Origin: Streptomyces sp. R28
Lineage (GTDB): Bacteria > Actinomycetota > Actinomycetes > Streptomycetales > Streptomycetaceae
Assembly: GCF_041052385.1 (NCBI RefSeq)
Contig: NZ_CP163439.1
Span: 62,001-126,000 of the forward strand
DNA length: 64,000 bases
Direction: 5' to 3'
The translations under genes and the position numbers were made by a program. A model generated the notes under the pieces. That model did no database searches, was not told where the DNA came from, and was given only the letters and a program-made list of their open reading frames with translations. Below, one piece after another: positions 1-9,039 of this stretch (within the stretch, counting starts at the first letter, position 1; the number at the start of each line of letters is the position of its first letter).

Positions 1-1302
1 CTGTTCCTTTGGGCGGTGTGTGATCAGCGCGGCGACAGCGTTCGATGTGCTGTTGGGGTCGCTGGGGCTTGCCGGGTTGGTTCCCCACCCGCCATCCGGG
101 CGTTGGGTCTTGATGAGGCGGTGGCAGGCATAGTCAATAGCCTGCTGTATCGGCGCTCCTTCACCGGACCTGAGCGCCAGCGTGGCCTGACAGATCAGAA
201 GGGGTTCACTGGTGGCCCAGTTCTCGGGCCAGGCTCCCTCGTCGGTCTGACTGCCAATCAGGAATTCTATGGCCTTGGACAGGCTGGAAGTGAGCGGCCT
301 TCGGGGTGGCGTGAGTGCCATGATGGCATTGGCGGTCATCTCTGCCTCTGGCCGATGCCCGGGCAGGTAGGTCGGGAATCCACCCGCAGGGTCTGCGATC
401 TGTTCCAGGTACTTCTCTGAGGCGTTGATCTGAGTCGCGTATGTGGCATCCGGTGCGGCACGCAGCAGGGAAAGGCACCAAGAGGTGGTGTCGACATCCG
501 TCTGGCGAGTTTTCTCTGTGTAAGGCCAGCCGCCGTTCTCGTTCTGATGGCACGAGACGAATTCCTGCATAGCGCGTGTTGCTTGCGGGTCGATTTCCAA
601 TGCAGCCAGGGCTTGACCGCCGAGAGCGGTGAAGAAGACGTCATGCCCGACCATCGCCGGGATCCCGCCATCGGCGTTCTGCACGGAGGAAATGGCCCTG
701 ATGCCCCGGGCTATTAGGGGGTGGCCTGGATGAATAGCCGCCACTGCGTGCAAGGCCACCAGGTGGGCCAGGGTGTAACCCTCCCAGATCGTCTGGGTGC
801 TGCCGCGCTCCAACTGCTGGACAAGGTGTATGCAGTGTTGTCTGTCGCCGCGCGCCCGAAGAATCTTGATGGCGGTCAGCATGAGCTCACCTGCTGGCGT
901 ACGGGTCTCCGGGAAGTGCTCGTCTACCGGACGAGTATCTATGCTGTGCCGTATCAGCCCTAAGATCTCGAAGAGCGTTTGGAGCAGTATCTTTTTTCGC
1001 ATCCCGGTAAGGTGGTCGAATGAGGATATGAACTGTTCGGCCCTGTCGTTGGGGCGGGAATGCACCGATGCCGCCAGTAGAGCGTCGAGTGGATTCGAGT
1101 GCGAGCTGTCCAGCAGATACCTGGTGAGCCGCGCTTGCATATCCGGCGCGGCGTTCTCCTGCTTCAGGAGCGCTAGAAACAGTGCCGACTCGAGCCGACG
1201 ACTACGACACCGGCCGCGAATGGAACCGTCCGCACCGAGTTGGCTGAGTACGTAGTGGGCGAGCGCGTCCCGGCTTGATCGCAGTACTGCGAGGCTGTTC
1301 AT
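1..1302 (-). CDS. Class II terpene cyclase with DxDTT motif, partial (runs off left edge)
   Basis: The frame is open on the minus strand from ATG 1302 to base 1, giving 434 visible codons with no stop. It belongs to the squalene-hopene/class II terpene cyclase family, which protonates and cyclises a prenyl diphosphate or polyprene. Seen: repeated QW-like motifs (QNENGGWPYTEK, QRPDGGWGTNP) and the acid motif DVDTT at residues about 269-273, where the usual motif is DxDD. It aligns along its visible length with the cyclase at 34560-36223 (for example RLESALFLALL against VLESALLLSLL). From the literature as I recall it, DxDTT occurs in bacterial drimenyl diphosphate synthases, so a C15 substrate is possible; this is inference. 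The start overlaps the preceding remnant's TGA in an ATGA arrangement. About 100 C-terminal residues are probably outside the window. Confidence 0.85.
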   Translation of the reverse strand, partial: MNSLAVLRSSRDALAHYVLSQLGADGSIRGRCRSRRLESALFLALLKQENAAPDMQARLTRYLLDSSHSNPLDALLAASVHSRPNDRAEQFISSFDHLTGMRKKILLQTLFEILGLIRHSIDTRPVDEHFPETRTPAGELMLTAIKILRARGDRQHCIHLVQQLERGSTQTIWEGYTLAHLVALHAVAAIHPGHPLIARGIRAISSVQNADGGIPAMVGHDVFFTALGGQALAALEIDPQATRAMQEFVSCHQNENGGWPYTEKTRQTDVDTTSWCLSLLRAAPDATYATQINASEKYLEQIADPAGGFPTYLPGHRPEAEMTANAIMALTPPRRPLTSSLSKAIEFLIGSQTDEGAWPENWATSEPLLICQATLALRSGEGAPIQQAIDYACHRLIKTQRPDGGWGTNPASPSDPNSTSNAVAALITHRPKEQ

Positions 1303-1511
1303 AGTGTTCCTTTTTGGAATCCGGCTTCCTGGAGGAGTCGCAGTGCGAGGGCTGATTCCAGGATTCAGCTGTGGAAGGCGTCCCGGACGGCGCTGGAACC
1401 GTCGATCCGGGTTGTGATTCGGTCCCGAAGCGCGGAAGCGGCCATGGGCAGGTCCGCGGGGAAGATCGCTGGGTGCCAGAGAGGCTGTGGACTGGGGCGC
1501 GGAACCCTCAC
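1299..1511 (-). pseudogene. Remnant of a second class II terpene cyclase N-terminus, nonsense-interrupted
   Basis: A GTG at 1511 follows a very good ribosome site (GGAGGTGAG, complement of 1518-1526). The reading begins VRVPRPSPQPLWHPAIF and continues ALRDRITTRIDGSSAVRD, then hits TGA at 1367-1365, and continues in the same frame as ILESALALRLLQEAG before TGA at 1301-1299. ALRDR..ILESALALRLL aligns with MRLRDRLI..VLESALLLSLL at the start of the diterpene cyclase at 34560-36223. The intact downstream gene carries its own copy of this segment, so this is a leftover 5' end of another cyclase, or of a duplicated one, and not the start of the downstream gene. Reading the stop as Arg (CGA to TGA) would restore the first segment. 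It sits between the terpene synthase stop and the cyclase start. Confidence 0.6.
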
Positions 1512-1558
1512 GATGTGCTCACCTCCGTCGGGTGATGTGCCGGCGCATCCTGTCCGGT

Positions 1559-2686
1559 CTACTGTTCCGTGTCATCAGATGGCTCGGGTCCAGATACGAG
1601 GTGGTCAGACCACCACCAGGCGATGGAGTCGATGTCCGGGGGACGCGGGGAATTGTCGGTAGGAGTTTCCGAGCACATCGAGCTCACCAGGATGGGAGTC
1701 TGCATGCCGGTGGTGGGACTGCCCTCGCCAAAGCGGTAACGAACCGTGCTCAGGCACCAATCGAGGGAGCCGCGGATGTAGTGGCCCAGGCTTTGTGCGT
1801 ACCGGTCCGCATGGGGTGCTGCCCCAGTTCCAAGCGCGCCGAGACTCAGGAAACGGCACATGGTGCGGTCACGCAGTCGGATAGCGGCGGCGTAGGCGCC
1901 CTGGAGCGAGTCACCACGCGTACGGCGCAGCACTTCGATCAGGTTGTGATCGTGCTGTCCGCGCTCGCATTCCTTGGGAAAGGAACAGATGTCGCTATCC
2001 CAGATGGAGATCGAGGCCGCCATTTCCATGAGGGCTGCGACGCGCTGATCCGATGCGGGCCTTGGGTCTAGTCGGCCGTTTGCTGCCAGAACGAGTTGCG
2101 TCACGGCGAGCGCTCCGCCTGCATGCATGCGCAGTGCGACGTAGTCATTCAAACTCGGCTTCACGTCGTCGGCAGCCATGGAGGCCAGACAAGCCTCGGT
2201 GAAGAGGTAGCCGCGCATCGCTTCGGTCCAACTGCTCACCCACCCCGGCGCGACAGCCAGCAGCCGCGTGCGGATGTCGTGGAGTGCCGCCGCGGTGGGA
2301 CTGTCGCTGATCCGCGCCTCTGGCACATCAAGGACGCGCCGCAACTGTGCGACTGTCAGCATGAGTTCGCCGGGACGGCGCGAGAGTGGACCCTCAGTGA
2401 CGTCGTCGAACGAGAAGATCCAGATCAGCAGGTCGCTGAGCAGCTGCACCGCCGCGCGGTCGCCGCGCGGAGCAAGGCGACCGGCAAACCCTTGCATACC
2501 CGCTGCCAGGCGGGCTCGGTGACGTGGTCCGTCGGCGAGGTGGAAGGCGTCCATGAAAGCGAACGTGGCGGCATCTATCGCGGATGCCTCGGGATGCGTT
2601 GCTGGTGGGATGGGACAGTACAACGGCGGCAGTTGAATCACCCCGGCTCGCCTACTGGACTGCGCGGCAGGATCTGTCTTAGTCAT
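1559..2686 (-). CDS. Class I terpene synthase
   Basis: A 375-residue member of the bacterial class I terpene synthase fold, which ionises a prenyl diphosphate with three Mg ions. Seen: the first metal motif DDVTE at residues 94-98 (DDxxE); the second motif SDICSFPKE at 231-239, where the canonical Asn of NDxxSxxxE is Ser; and the RY pair at 316-317. Length is typical for an alpha-domain bacterial synthase. Start ATG 2686 overlaps the stop of the ispH fragment by four bases, so it belonged to one operon running ispH, synthase, class II cyclase. The paralogue at 33245-34375 sits in a similar gene order. The substrate may be the product of the neighbouring class II cyclase. The product cannot be predicted from sequence. 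Confidence 0.85.
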   Translation of the reverse strand: MTKTDPAAQSSRRAGVIQLPPLYCPIPPATHPEASAIDAATFAFMDAFHLADGPRHRARLAAGMQGFAGRLAPRGDRAAVQLLSDLLIWIFSFDDVTEGPLSRRPGELMLTVAQLRRVLDVPEARISDSPTAAALHDIRTRLLAVAPGWVSSWTEAMRGYLFTEACLASMAADDVKPSLNDYVALRMHAGGALAVTQLVLAANGRLDPRPASDQRVAALMEMAASISIWDSDICSFPKECERGQHDHNLIEVLRRTRGDSLQGAYAAAIRLRDRTMCRFLSLGALGTGAAPHADRYAQSLGHYIRGSLDWCLSTVRYRFGEGSPTTGMQTPILVSSMCSETPTDNSPRPPDIDSIAWWWSDHLVSGPEPSDDTEQ

Positions 2687-3175
2687 GGCAGTCTCCGTGT
2701 CTCGACACCTGCGGACATATGCCGACGATCAACCCGGAGCTCGGGTGGCAGACCAAACCGCTGGTGTTCTTCGGTGTAGGTGACGGTCTGTACGTCGCCG
2801 TAGCCGCGCTCGGCGAGCCACGTGAGGACGCCGCAGACGAGGATCTCGGGGACGGAGGCCCCGGAGCTCACACCGACGGTGGTCGCGCCGGTCAGCCAGG
2901 CGGCCTTGATCTGGTTGGCGTGGTCGACGAGGTGAGCCTGGCCGGCTCCAGCGGCGCGGGCCAATTCCACCAGGCGCTGGGAGTTGGAGGAGTTCGCCGA
3001 GCCGATGATGAAGACGAGGTCGGCGTCGGCGGCCAGCTGTTTGACGGCATGTTGCCGGTTTTGGGTGGCGTAGCAGACGTCGTCGCTGGGCGGGGACTTC
3101 AAGCTGGGGTAGCGGTCCTTGAGGGCGGTGGCGGTTTGGGTGGTCTCGTCGGCGGCAGGGCCGCGAGGTCGACGG
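2683..3175 (-). pseudogene. ispH: 4-hydroxy-3-methylbut-2-enyl diphosphate reductase, 3' fragment
   Basis: This reads as the C-terminal half of IspH, the Fe-S enzyme at the last step of the MEP pathway. Seen: [11 protein letters not shown] (third cluster cysteine), the [11 protein letters not shown] motif and [10 protein letters not shown], closely matching the complete IspH at 36223-37203. Homology starts near [11 protein letters not shown]; the N-terminal half with the other two cluster cysteines is missing, so the fragment cannot be functional. The open frame extends upstream to 3264, but that part is not IspH-like. The break faces the IS256 relic to the right, which probably removed the rest of the operon. 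The stop overlaps the terpene synthase start (ATGA). Confidence 0.85.
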
Positions 3176-3305
3176 TCTGAGCGTGCAGAGACGGGGCGGT
3201 CATCGGGCTCTTCGTTCGCCGGGGTCCCGGGCAAGGTACGGCCGTAACGTACCCAGAGCGCCACACCCGTTGCTGGAGGCGGGCGGCTGCCGGGTACAAC
3301 CAGTG

Positions 3306-3347
3306 CACCGCCCCAACTCCCGGGCCGTACAGAGGGCTGGGGCGGTG
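3306..3347. repeat. 10-bp inverted repeat (hairpin) between ispH fragment and IS256 relic
   Basis: CACCGCCCCA at 3306-3315 is perfectly complementary to TGGGGCGGTG at 3338-3347, with a 22-base loop. It lies in the unassigned stretch (about 3176-3511) between the truncated ispH and the recognisable start of the IS256 transposase. It may be part of a lost IS end or an old terminator. Nothing else convincing is seen in this gap. Confidence 0.4.
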
Positions 3348-3511
3348 AATGCGGTGCAACCGATGCAACTTTGCGCGCTTGTGAAATCCAGGCGGGGGTG
3401 GTCCGGCAGACCGGAACTGGGAGGAGTGGCGTGCCGCGCGCGTCGGCCGCCCGACCGTCGCCCCCGGCTCACTCGCAGACCAGCAGAGGCGATCCCCGCT
3501 CTCCCGCACGC

Positions 3512-4725
3512 ATGCCTAACCTGACAAAGCGGCTGCTGGAGTCCGCCCTGGAGGGCGAGATCACCGACCATCTCGGCTATGACAAGCACGATCCGGCCGG
3601 CAAGGACGGCGGCAACTCCCGCAACGGCAAACGCTCCAAGACCGTCCTAACCGATGTCGGGCCGGTGGAGATAACCGTGCCCCGCGACCGGGACGGCTCT
3701 TTCGAGCCGAAGATCGTGAAGAAGCGGAAAGAAGCGCCTGACCGGCGTCGACGAGATGGTGATCTCGCTGGCCGCGAAGGGCCTGACCACCGGCGAAGTG
3801 CAGGCTCACCTGGCAGAGGTCTATGGGCGCCGAGGTGTCCCGGCAGACCATCTCCACCATCACCGACAAGGTCCTCGAGGGCATGGCCGAATGGCAGAGT
3901 CGCCCCCTCGACGCCGTCTACCCGGTGGTCTTCATTGACGCCATCCACGTGAAAATCCGCGACGGCGCGGTCGCCAACCGGCCCATCTATGTGGCCCTGG
4001 CCGTCACCACCGAGGGCCGTCGCGACATCCTGGGGCTGTGGGCAGGCGACGGCGAGGGCGCCAAGCACTGGCTGCACATCCTCACCGAGATCAAGAACCG
4101 CGGTGTCAGCGACGTCCTCATGCTGGTCTGCGATGGGCTCAAGGGTCTGCCGGAGGCGGTGGAGACCGTCTGGCCGCAGACAATCGTGCAGACCTGCGTG
4201 GTGCACCTGCTGCGGAACTCGTTCCGCTATGCCGCCCGCCAGGACTGGGACAAGATCTCCAAGCTCCTCAAGCCCGTCTACACCGCTCCCACCGAAGAGG
4301 CTGCCCTGGACCGGTTCGCCGAGTTCGCAGACGCCTGGGGTAGGAAGTATCCAGCGATCGTGAAGCTGTGGGAGAACTCGTGGGAGGAGTTCACTCCGTT
4401 CCTGCGGTTCGACAGCGAGATCCGCCGCATCGTCTGCACGACGAACGCGATCGAGTCGGTCAACGCCCGGATCCGGCGAGCGGTCAAGGCCCGCGGACAC
4501 TTCCCGAACGAGCAAGCAGCGTTGAAGTGCGTCTACATGGCCATCATGTCGCTCGATCCCACCGGCAAGGGCCAAGCCCGCTGGACCATGCGCTGGAAGA
4601 CCGCGCTGAACGCCTTCGACATCACCTTCGACGGGCGCCTATCGGCGGCCCGTCACAAACCCCAACTACCCCAGTTACACCGCTCGTTTGACAGACCTTC
4701 CCACCGGACCGTCAGAGCACCATAA
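3512..4725 (+). pseudogene. IS256-family transposase with two frameshifts
   Basis: A mutator/IS256-type DDE transposase in three consecutive frames. The N-terminal part reads MPNLTKRLLESALEGEITDH in frame 2. The frame changes near 3735 (an extra base in the KKRxKRL stretch) and again near 3830 (an extra G in TATGGGCGCC). From 3823 the protein continues as EVSRQTISTITDKVLEG through VVFIDAIHVKIRDG and TTNAIESVNARIRRA. The catalytic region reads IDAIHVK, CDGLKGL and the NAIESVN block. About 35 usual N-terminal residues are missing. The element abuts the truncated ispH and is the likely cause of the operon's decapitation. Two single-base insertions could also be sequence errors. Confidence 0.85.
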
Positions 4726-4769
4726 GCGGTTGCTGTGTGCCCACGGCCACTCTTTACATAGGTCATGTG

Positions 4770-4815
4770 CGACTTACAGGGGCTAACACAATGAGGCGGA
4801 CAGCCCTCAGAGCAA
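4770..4815 (+). mobile_element. Relic of an IS5-type element terminus
   Basis: The block around GGCTAACACAATGAGGCGG (4781-4799) matches the outer ends of the IS5 copies at about 6650-6676 and 7945-7975 read on the opposite strand (GGCTGACACAATGAGGCGG at the second). Only the terminus survives. The rest up to 5000 shows no gene. Confidence 0.6.
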
Positions 4816-5000
4816 CTTGCCCAGTGCACCATGGCGAGCGGTTCTTCTGCGACGCCCGGCGACCTGGACTGCCTTCAAACGGGTCGAATCGACCGGCCAC
4901 TGGGGTGGGCAGCCAGCGCATGGGCGGCACCGCCGCGGATGCCCGAGCAGTCGTCAACTGCCTCTGAAAGTCAGCAGATTGCGCCAGTCGACAGCGTGTA

Positions 5001-5783
5001 GTGTCCCGTTGCGTGCTGGCTGAACGACGACACCAAATCATCTTGCGGGCCCTACGTTCCGGCGGCACCGCCTCCGTGGCCGACCTCGCCGAGCAGCTTG
5101 ACTCCAGCGCGGCGACCATCCGTCGTGACCTCCTCAAGTTGGAGGCAGACGGGCTACTCATCCGTGTCCATGGTGGAGCGGTCATCGACGAGGAGCGAGC
5201 TCCCTTCAACGATGCTGCTGAGGTTCTGGTGGCGGAGAAGGACGCCATTGCCGCCCAAGCGGCCACGATGATCGAGGACGGTCAGTCGATCATTCTCGAC
5301 AGCGGTACAACGGTCCACCGGCTGGCACTTCAACTGCACAGTCGTCGACTTACCGTGATCACCAACAACCTCGCCGTGTATGACGAGCTCATCGGCGACG
5401 AGAACATCGACCTGATGCTGCTCGGGGGCATGGTCATCCGTGAGTCACGCATGCTGGACGGTTTCATGGCGGAGGACAATCTCCGCCAAGTTCACGCCGA
5501 CTGGTTGTTCATGGGTGCTTGTGGCCTCCGCCCCGGGGGCCAGGTCATGGACACCACCGTGGCCGAGGTGCCCGCCCGACGCGCCATGATTGCCGCCGGC
5601 GACAAGGTGGTGCTCCTGGCCGACAAGAGCAAGTTCCCGGGAACCGGCATGGTGAAGATCTGCGGCCCCGAAGACCTGGACGCGCTTATCACCAACGCAT
5701 CGGAAGACGACGCGACCTGTATGGCCCTGCGCGAGGCCGGCGTGAAAGTAATACCGACGGCTCCGGCCACAGTCGGCGGCTAA
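5001..5783 (+). CDS. DeoR/GlpR-family transcriptional regulator
   Basis: A 260-residue DeoR-type repressor. Seen: an N-terminal winged helix (RRHQIILRALRSGGTASVAD, then a recognition helix with AATIRRDLLKLEADG) and a C-terminal sugar-phosphate sensor domain with ILDSGTTVHRLA, VITNNLAVYDEL and LLADKSKFPGTG. The family binds phosphosugars and represses adjacent sugar-utilisation genes. No such target gene remains here, because an IS5 copy follows immediately and its terminus supplies the TAA stop. GTG 5001 and GTG 5013 are both possible starts. A broken inverted copy of the 3' part lies at 56925-57345, about 90% identical in protein. Confidence 0.88.
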   Translation: MSRCVLAERRHQIILRALRSGGTASVADLAEQLDSSAATIRRDLLKLEADGLLIRVHGGAVIDEERAPFNDAAEVLVAEKDAIAAQAATMIEDGQSIILDSGTTVHRLALQLHSRRLTVITNNLAVYDELIGDENIDLMLLGGMVIRESRMLDGFMAEDNLRQVHADWLFMGACGLRPGGQVMDTTVAEVPARRAMIAAGDKVVLLADKSKFPGTGMVKICGPEDLDALITNASEDDATCMALREAGVKVIPTAPATVGG

Positions 5784-6610
5784 CAAAGCGACTTGTACTG
5801 CCGGTAAGCGATGAGGCAGCAGGCGAGTTTGAGGAACGCTTCGTGGATGTCGGCTCGCCGTTCCCATCGGATCCGCAGGCGTCGGAAGCCGTGCAGCCAC
5901 GCGAAACTCCGTTCTACGACCCAGCGGTAGGTGCCCAGGCCCGTGCCGTGCAGGGTGCCGCGGCGGGCGATGGCGGGCACGATGCCGCGGGCGCGGACCT
6001 GGTCGCGGTAGATGTCGTGGTCGTAGCCGCGGTCCGCGAACAAGGAGTCCGGCTTGCGGCGAGGATGGCCTATCCGGCCGCGGACCGGTGGGATCGCGTC
6101 GAGCAGGGACAACAGTTGGGTGACGTCGTTGCGGTTGCCGCCGGTCAGCAGAACGGCGAGTGGAGTGCCGTGCCCGTCGGTGATCAAGTGATGCTTGGAG
6201 CCGGTCCGGCCCCGGTCGACCGGTGAAGGGCCCGTATGGTGCCCCCTTTTAGCGCCCGGACGTGGGAGGAGTCGACCACGCAGCGGGACCAGTCCAGCCG
6301 CGAGGCCGCGTTCAACTCGGCGAGCAGCACCTCATGCAGACGCTGCCAGACGCCAGCCTCGTTCCAGTCCCGCAGCTGCCGCCAGCACGTCATTCCCGAA
6401 CCGAAGCCCAGTTCTTGCGGCAGGTACTCCCACTGGATACCACTCTGCAGCACATAACAGGATTCCGCACAGCACGTCCCGGTCCGGCAACGGCTTGCGA
6501 CCCGGATACCGAAAGCGCCGTTCGCGCTGCGGCAGCAACGGCTCCAGGCGATCCCACAGCTCATCCGACACCATCCACGGCGACATCCCCACAACGGACT
6601 GAACGCTCAA
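5780..6610 (-). pseudogene. IS5-family transposase, copy A, frameshifted
   Basis: A two-frame IS5-type transposase. The upstream part (orfA, from 6610) reads SDELWDRLEPLLPQRERRFR and is broken near 6470, where extra bases throw it out of frame. It resumes as WEYLPQELGFGSGMTCWRQL to SSHVRALKGG. The downstream part (orfB, 5780-6187) begins ITDGHGTPLAVLLTGGNRND and has FADRGYDHDI and VVERSFAWLHGFRRL. The frame change at the AAAAGGGGG run between orfA and orfB is probably programmed, as in copy B; the break inside orfA is not. The element ends near 6672 (TAGCCGTTGTTAGAG) and near 5779, inside the deoR stop. It is about 80-85% identical to copy B by eye. Confidence 0.85.
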
Positions 6611-6745
6611 CTACCGCCCTGGACACGGCCACCAGGGCTGGGCTACCTCATTGTGTTAGCCGTTGTTAGAGCTCCTAACAGAATGACCTGTCAGCGATTT
6701 CAAGGTCACGTCAGGGTCGGTGACTGTGGTTGCTAGGGTCCGACA

Positions 6746-7081
6746 GTGACCTTGACGGACCTCAGCAATGGCTTTCGCGATGATGATCAGCGGCGACGCG
6801 TCCAGGCGGTCATCCACGATCGCCTTGCCGATGACCGTGAGCCGCAGGAGTGCCGCTATCTCATGCGGTTCTGGTGGCAGCTGAGCATGCCCTACCAAGA
6901 GGTGTCGATGGACCAGCTCAGCCTGAACGTCAGCGAGCCGAAGCTCGAGGTGCTCGAAGAGCTGATCAGCGCCGCCAGGACGTCTCATGACGAGGTCGAC
7001 GCATGGGTGGCCACCGTGCGGGATGCCTTCCCGGTGGTTCAAGACCGTGGCTTCCAAGCCGCGTCGGGAGGCGACAGCTAG
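6746..7081 (+). CDS. Hypothetical protein between two IS5 copies
   Basis: A 111-residue acidic, mainly helical protein (MTLTDLSNGFRDDDQRR ... SGGDS) that I do not recognise. It has no membrane segment, signal peptide or known motif. It lies on the plus strand between two minus-strand IS5 copies, and its TAG stop falls at the edge of copy B. The composition is balanced and it has the strong wobble-GC pattern of coding DNA, so it is probably a real gene or a truncated one trapped between the elements. The start at ATG 6746 has only a weak ribosome site. Confidence 0.5.
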   Translation: MTLTDLSNGFRDDDQRRRVQAVIHDRLADDREPQECRYLMRFWWQLSMPYQEVSMDQLSLNVSEPKLEVLEELISAARTSHDEVDAWVATVRDAFPVVQDRGFQAASGGDS

Positions 7082-7907
7082 CGCAACGAGTTCAGCTGCC
7101 GGTGGGAGATGAGGCAGCAGGCCAGTTTGAGGAACGCCTCGTGGATGTCGGCTCGTCGTTCCCAGCGGATCCGAAGGCGCCGGAAGCCGTGCAGCCAGGC
7201 AAAACTCCTCTCCACGACCCAGCGGTAGGTGCCCAGCCCGGTGCCATGCCGGGTGCCGCGGCGGGCGATCGCGGGCACGATGCCGCGAGCGCGGACTTGG
7301 CCGCGGTAGATGTCGTGGTCGTAGCCACGGTCGGCAAAGAGCGAGTCGGGCTTGCGGCGGGGCCGGCCAACTCGTCCGCGGACCGGCGGGATCGCATCGA
7401 GCAGGGGCAGCAGCTGCGTGACATCGTTGCGGTTGCCGCCGGTCAACAGGACCGCTAGCGGCGTGCCGTATCCATCGGTGATCAAGTGGTGCTTCGAGCC
7501 CGCCCGCCCCCGGTCGACCGGTGACGGGCCTGTCTGGCTCCCCCTTTTAGCGCCCGGACGTGGGAGGAGTCGACCACGCAGCGGGACCAGTCCAGACGTG
7601 AGCCTGCGTTTAGCTCGGCGAGCAGGACCTCGTGCAGTCGTTGCCAGACACCGGCTTCGTTCCAGTCCCGTAGGCGGCGCCAACACGTCATGCCCAAGCC
7701 GAAACCGAGGTCCTGCGGCAGGTACTCCCACTGGATCCCGGTGTGTAGCACGTACAGGATCCCGCACAGCACGTCCCGGTCGGGCAAGGCCCTGCGCCCT
7801 GGATACCGGAAGCGCCGCTCACGCTGTGGCAACAGCGGCTCCAGGTGGCCCCACAGCTCATCCGACACGATCCACGGCGATGTCCCCACACTCAGCCGAA
7901 CGCTCAA
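7078..7907 (-). CDS. IS5-family transposase, copy B (orfA + orfB, programmed frameshift)
   Basis: OrfA (7482-7907, 141 aa) reads SDELWGHLEPLLPQRERRFR to SSHVRALKGG. OrfB (7078 to about 7540) begins ITDGYGTPLAVLLTGGNRND and carries FADRGYDHDIYRGQ and VVERSFAWLHGFRRLRIRWE, giving the DDE catalytic core. The two join at a CTAAAAGGGGG run near 7537-7547, a typical slippery site for ribosomal frameshifting in this family. Unlike copy A, orfA is intact. The outer end is around 7945-7975 (CTCATTGTGTCAGCCGC) and the inner end adjoins the 6746-7081 gene. It is the most complete of the related IS5 pieces in the window. Confidence 0.85.
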
Positions 7908-7979
7908 CTACCGCCTGGGACACGGCTATCAGGGCCGATCCGCCTCATTGTGTCAGCCGCTGTAAAAAGCACAATTCCA

Positions 7980-9035
7980 GTGTCCTCGTGACTCCTCCGA
8001 CCGCACGTCGGGCGACATCAGCCGCGGCCTCGTGCCGATGCCAGACGCCGGAGACGAATTAACTGCGCTGGGTAATGCCTCACACCGAGGAGCAGCTTCT
8101 GGACGCCCTCGCGCTGGGAGACGCCGAACCGCCGAGTTCGCCGAACGTCTCACCATCGCCCTGGCGTCCCACCCGCTGTCCGCCGAAGAGTGGCGCGTGC
8201 GCGTCGGCCTGACCAAGCGCCAGGCCCCCAACTGAAGCTTGGGTAGAAATCCAAGCTACACCGACGAACCGAACAACACGGCCAGGCCCTTGGGAATCGA
8301 TGGCTCCTGTCACAACTCCCCTGCGGAGCAAGGGAATCCGTGACTGGAAAGCCCGGATCGAATTTGCGAACCACCGATCTCTTGTTACGGTTTCAAAATT
8401 CGATCCTCGGGTCACGGCCACGCCTTCCAGCTGGAGGCGTGCTCAGCGGCTCCAGCGGCGCGGGACGCTCTCCTGCACTGTTGAATGGAGGAGCCGGTCT
8501 TGAAGCTGATCCCTTGGCTAAAGGACCGGTGGCGCCATGTGCAACCACACGTCACAGCCGATCGGGCATCCGTGGCCTTGGAGACCATGGGATTGCTTGT
8601 GGCCGTGATGGTTTGGGCGCCCTGGCGATAACACCAGGCCCCGGCTGGGCGTTCCGCGTAGCAGATCCGCTCGCCAGGGCCTGATACATCACCGGTGAGG
8701 GCCTTCGTCTCGCCCGCGGTAGCCGCCGCGGGGCACACGGGACGGAGGCCCTTTCCATTTGCTCGTCAGGCTACCAGCGAGCTGCCCGTGGTCGGCGGGC
8801 TGGCCGCAGCCGGCGGGCAGGAGAAGGTTCGTGCTGCGGAAGATGGCGACCGGGTGCGGTGCGCCGTTCCGCGCGCCGTACACCCCTACAACTCGGTCTC
8901 GCTCACATCTGCTGGGCCGCTACTTTAGCGCCATCGGATGCGCGAATGGGGCTACTTCCCGGTTTCCGTGCGCTGACGCGGAACGCTCTGCTACTGACCT
9001 TCAAAGCGTGGTGTCGTAGGGACTGACCTCTCATG
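7980..9035. other. Mostly non-coding stretch with two weak small-ORF candidates
   Basis: No convincing gene is seen. One candidate, ATG 8485 to TAA 8631 (plus), would encode 48 residues (MEEPVLKLIPWLKDRW ... AVMVWAPWR) with one hydrophobic stretch. Another, around 8073-8235 (plus), reads MPHTEEQLLDALALGDA and, in a second frame, AERLTIALASHPLSAEEW, and may be a frameshifted small protein. Neither has a recognised family. The stretch separates two IS elements and may consist of decayed IS flanks. Confidence 0.4.
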
Positions 9036-9039
9036 ATCC

